8,395 nucleotides of DNA from an uncultured Lacticaseibacillus sp. (GTDB lineage Bacteria; Bacillota; Bacilli; Lactobacillales; Lactobacillaceae): assembly GCA_934293835.1 (NCBI GenBank), contig CAKQZO010000066.1:1-8395 (forward strand). The letters are read 5' to 3'. The translations under genes were made by a program, and so were the position numbers. Below, piece after piece: positions 6,266 to 8,395 of the stretch (position 1 is its first letter; every line of letters begins with the position of its first letter). A model generated the notes under the pieces. It ran no database searches and was not told where the DNA came from. It saw only the letters and a program-made list of their open reading frames with translations.

Positions 6266-7152
6266 GGCTGGCTTGGACGTACCCAGATCAGACGCCGGCG
6301 AAGCTGTATGCGTTCTTGCGGAGTCTAGGCTTGGCGCGGGCCCAAATCAAGCGCGTGAAATTTCACGGCGGCGCGATTTTCGTGAACGACCAACCGGAGC
6401 ACACGAATTTTGTCTTGCACGCTGGCGATCGCGTGGTCGTCGAGTTGGCGCCTGATGTCGAGTCCGACAACGTCATTCCGTATCCGGCACCGATTACGAT
6501 TGTGTATGAAGACGCACATTACCTGGTGGTGAATAAGCCGGCAGGCGCGCCGTCGATTCCAGATGTCGCCAAGAGTCCGGACACGATGGCCAACCGCGTC
6601 AAGGCCTATCTACAGGCGACCGGCGCGCCCAGCGCCGCGATTCATGTGGTGACGCGGCTCGATCGGGATACGAGCGGGTTGATGCTGTTTGCCAAGCACA
6701 GCCTTGCACACAGCCTGATCGATGCGCAGCTACACACGGCGCGCATGGTGAAACGGTATGTGGCCTTGATCGCGGCCGGCCGCCCACTGCCGCCGCATGG
6801 CTGGCTGGTGTTAAGGCTGGGGCGGACGACGGATTTTTATATGCATCGCGGGGTCGTGCCTGATGGGAAGGTATCGGTGACCGAATATCAGATTCAGCGG
6901 CGTGTCGGGGCGATGCTGCAAGTGCTGGTGACACTGCACACAGGACGCACCCATCAGATCCGGGCGCATTTTGCGGCGATCGGGCATCCGTTGTTTGGCG
7001 ATGAGCTCTACGGCGGCGAGCTCAAGGGGCTACAGCGCCAGGCGCTGCACTGTGCAGAGCTGACGTTCTGGCATCCGTTCTTGCAGCGGCAGATTCACCT
7101 CACCGCGTCGCTACCGCCAGACATCGAGGCGTTGATTGCTACACAAAGCTAA
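6262..7152 (+). CDS. RluA/RluD-family RNA pseudouridine synthase (YjbO-like)
   Basis: A 296-residue enzyme that isomerises uridine to pseudouridine, most likely in 23S rRNA; the exact target site cannot be read from the sequence. Residues 1-62 resemble the RNA-binding S4-like module ([17 protein letters not shown] and then GDRVVVEL). The catalytic domain begins with the [16 protein letters not shown] strand (about 80-95). The catalytic motif is TRLDRDTSG (131-139) with D134; the family's common His before RLD is Thr here. [19 protein letters not shown] (225-243) and LFGDELYGG (244-252) complete the signature. The GTG start at 6262 overlaps the nadK stop as GTGA, with GGGG (6251-6254) seven bases before it, so translation is coupled. 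It ends the relQ operon and meets the anti-sigma gene tail to tail. Family call firm. Confidence 0.94.
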   Translation: MRLAWTYPDQTPAKLYAFLRSLGLARAQIKRVKFHGGAIFVNDQPEHTNFVLHAGDRVVVELAPDVESDNVIPYPAPITIVYEDAHYLVVNKPAGAPSIPDVAKSPDTMANRVKAYLQATGAPSAAIHVVTRLDRDTSGLMLFAKHSLAHSLIDAQLHTARMVKRYVALIAAGRPLPPHGWLVLRLGRTTDFYMHRGVVPDGKVSVTEYQIQRRVGAMLQVLVTLHTGRTHQIRAHFAAIGHPLFGDELYGGELKGLQRQALHCAELTFWHPFLQRQIHLTASLPPDIEALIATQS

Positions 7153-7161
7153 ACCGTATTG

Positions 7162-7175
7162 GCGTCTGTAGACGC
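7162..7175. repeat. Small inverted repeat after rluD
   Basis: GCGTCT-GT-AGACGC forms a perfect 6-bp inverted repeat (effectively 5 bp with a TGTA loop). It lies 10 bases after the rluD stop and just before the larger hairpin, making two hairpins in tandem. It has no T tract of its own. Confidence 0.5.
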
Positions 7176-7177
7176 AT

Positions 7178-7232
7178 AACGAATACCCTTGCCAGGGCAT
7201 CTTTTGAGATACCTAGGGCAAGGGTATTCGTT
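7178..7232. terminator. Bidirectional terminator between rluD and the anti-sigma gene
   Basis: A perfect 16-bp stem, AACGAATACCCTTGCC (7178-7193) against 7217-7232, whose 23-base interior can pair further (AGG with CCT, ATCT with AGAT around a TTTG loop). The right arm ends three bases before the anti-sigma stop codon. Both T tracts are short (CGTTTGG on plus, CGTTATG on minus), so it is a strong hairpin with weak tails. Confidence 0.75.
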
Positions 7233-7235
7233 TGG

Positions 7236-8324
7236 TTATTGATTCAGTAACAGTTGGCTTGCCGGAATCGCGAAGGTTGCCACCGTCTGTTGCTGATGGT
7301 GACCGGTGGCAACAACATAGTCGAAGCGAACCGTTGCGCCTGCAGGAAGCACATGGCTGCCTTGCACGTCGCGGTACTGCGTGGCAAATGTGGATTGGAA
7401 GCGGGCCGTGGTCGTAGCGGCGGTGCTGACCGTCAAGGGACTACCGCCTACGCCTAATTCGAGATCACCGATGGCGCGGCCGTCAAGATAGACTTTGGCA
7501 GTCGAGACCCAGGCGGCTGCTTTAAGGTAGTGAGCTAGCGTGGGATCGATCGCCTGGAAGCTGGTTTGATAATCCAAGACGAAGGCATCGCGGGCGGTTT
7601 GCACGCGAGTCAAGGCGACCGTGATTGCGTCGTGGTCGATGCTGACGGTTTTGCTGGCGTGAAGGGGCCTGGTCTGGAGGCGGTAGTCTGCCGTCTTGAG
7701 GCCGGCAAAGTGCAGAGCGGTGCTGGTTCCATTCACCCGGTCGAGTGTCAGATCGAAATGGGAGAGCTTGGCACTGGCAGTGGTCGGCGGATAAAAGGCG
7801 AGTACTTGGCGATAATGGCCGATGCTGACTTTGCCGGCGGTACTTGCAGAAACATCATATACCTTGGCCATGCCAGGCGCTTGGACGCGGACATCGGGTT
7901 CCTTCAAGGCGTCGGGGTTGAGGCCTTGGCCTTGATAGTCGACGAGTACGGCGATCACGCCGGCGGTGGCGAGGGTGCCGATCGGTTGGACCTTGATGCC
8001 ATGGGTGGTTTGTGCGGGGATGTGGAGGGCATGATACTGCTCGACGTTATCTAGGTTGCCCAACACGCGATTGAGCGTCGGGTCGAGATGTTCATTGGCC
8101 GCCAGCGGCTGATCGAGAAGCTGTTGATATGCCGGGATGAGTCCTCCTGCTTGAAGCGTCACCGGCGCGACTAGTCCGGCTGTTGCAAGCACGATCGCGG
8201 CAGCCAAGAGCCCTCGGCGCACGCGTCGCTGATGGCGGCGAGGCCGGGCCTGGCTGACACCGGTGGCGATTGCGGCATTGACTAAGTTTTCTGGGACTGG
8301 AATGTGATCAAACCCCGTATTCAT
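7236..8324 (-). CDS. Membrane-anchored probable anti-sigma factor, DUF4179-like
   Basis: A 362-residue single-pass membrane protein, probably holding its co-encoded sigma factor inactive until an envelope signal arrives. Residues 1-37 are cytoplasmic and end in a strongly basic run (seven Arg within 27-37). Residues about 38-60 are one hydrophobic helix (GLLAAAIVLATAGLVAPV) giving an N-in topology. The remaining 300 residues would face outside and read as mainly beta strands, rich in Thr, Ala and Val. The layout resembles DUF4179 anti-sigma-like proteins of Firmicutes, but I cannot confirm the domain by search. There is no cysteine anywhere, so it is not a zinc-binding (ZAS) anti-sigma factor. 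The ATG at 8324 has AAGGAG (8339-8334) nine bases upstream. It overlaps the end of the sigma gene by 17 bases, so the two are translationally coupled, the main support for the role. The signal and target genes are unknown. Confidence 0.7.
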   Translation of the reverse strand: MNTGFDHIPVPENLVNAAIATGVSQARPRRHQRRVRRGLLAAAIVLATAGLVAPVTLQAGGLIPAYQQLLDQPLAANEHLDPTLNRVLGNLDNVEQYHALHIPAQTTHGIKVQPIGTLATAGVIAVLVDYQGQGLNPDALKEPDVRVQAPGMAKVYDVSASTAGKVSIGHYRQVLAFYPPTTASAKLSHFDLTLDRVNGTSTALHFAGLKTADYRLQTRPLHASKTVSIDHDAITVALTRVQTARDAFVLDYQTSFQAIDPTLAHYLKAAAWVSTAKVYLDGRAIGDLELGVGGSPLTVSTAATTTARFQSTFATQYRDVQGSHVLPAGATVRFDYVVATGHHQQQTVATFAIPASQLLLNQ

Positions 8325-8395
8325 GATGGACAGCTCCTTCCTTGCGTAGGCGTGCTAGGCCGCGGTTCAAGCGGCTCTTTACCGTTCCTAGTGGT
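8308..8395 (-). CDS. ECF-type RNA polymerase sigma factor, C-terminal end only
   Basis: Only the last 28 codons are in the window; the gene runs off the right edge. In the frame starting at 8394 the residues PLGTVKSRLNRGLARLRKEG match the end of sigma region 4, the recognition helix of the helix-turn-helix that contacts the -35 element (family pattern: P-x-G-T-V-K-S-R-L-x-R-A-x-x-x-L-R). Eight further residues (AVHHEYGV) lead to a TGA at 8310-8308. It overlaps the membrane protein gene by 17 bases, typical of sigma/anti-sigma pairs. Which promoters it serves cannot be told from this fragment. The short length limits confidence in the class, but the motif itself is very characteristic. Confidence 0.85.
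   Translation of the reverse strand, partial: PLGTVKSRLNRGLARLRKEGAVHHEYGV

Noticed and set aside
7566..8054. Plus-strand open frame of 162 residues opposite the anti-sigma gene
   Set aside because: It is Gly/Ala/Asp-rich low-information sequence on the opposite strand of a coherent membrane protein, with no plausible family.
1..8395. Mobile elements, CRISPR arrays, tRNA or rRNA genes
   Set aside because: No transposase, spaced repeats, terminal inverted repeats or RNA gene signature was seen; the inverted repeats present sit at gene ends as terminators.

Overview
The window looks like a chromosomal segment from a GC-rich member of the Lactobacillaceae (Lacticaseibacillus or a near relative is my guess; the genus is not proven). 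Three things point there: Firmicute-type ribosome binding sites (AGGAGG and GGAGG), housekeeping proteins of low-GC Gram-positive type, and a gene order close to the B. subtilis coiA-spxH-yjbK-yjbM(relQ)-yjbN(nadK)-yjbO(rluD) neighbourhood. I see no mobile element, CRISPR array, tRNA or rRNA. Most of the window is ordinary core genome.

Layout. (1) 1-579: 3' part of the NAD(P)HX dehydratase gene nnrD, plus strand. (2) 674-2298: a two-gene operon of an ACT-domain protein (UPF0237) and a large UPF0210/DUF711 protein, with a probable promoter before it and a strong intrinsic terminator after it (2303-2342). (3) 2383-3435: coiA, the competence nuclease-like protein. It meets the next gene tail to tail over a perfect 21-bp hairpin (3445-3493). 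(4) 4710-3494, minus strand: a CYTH-domain protein, then a short SpxH/YjbH-like DsbA-fold protein that seems to have its own promoter. (5) 4711-4803: a divergent promoter region whose two -10 elements abut. (6) 4804-7152, plus strand: relQ, nadK and an RluD-type pseudouridine synthase, each gene overlapping the next. (7) A second tail-to-tail hairpin (7178-7232). (8) 8395-7236, minus strand: the last codons of an ECF-type sigma factor, overlapping a membrane-anchored DUF4179-like protein that is probably its anti-sigma factor.

How the genes fit together. The centre is a stress and competence cluster. CoiA acts on incoming DNA during transformation. SpxH-type proteins deliver the stress regulator Spx to ClpXP. 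RelQ makes (p)ppGpp. NadK makes NADP, and NnrD at the left edge repairs damaged NAD(P)H. The right edge carries a putative envelope-stress sigma/anti-sigma pair. The points most worth a second look are the cysteine-free sigma-linked membrane protein, the SpxH-like protein lacking half of its CxxC motif and the N-terminal extension, the overlapping divergent CYTH/relQ promoters, and the uncharacterised ACT-UPF0210 pair.
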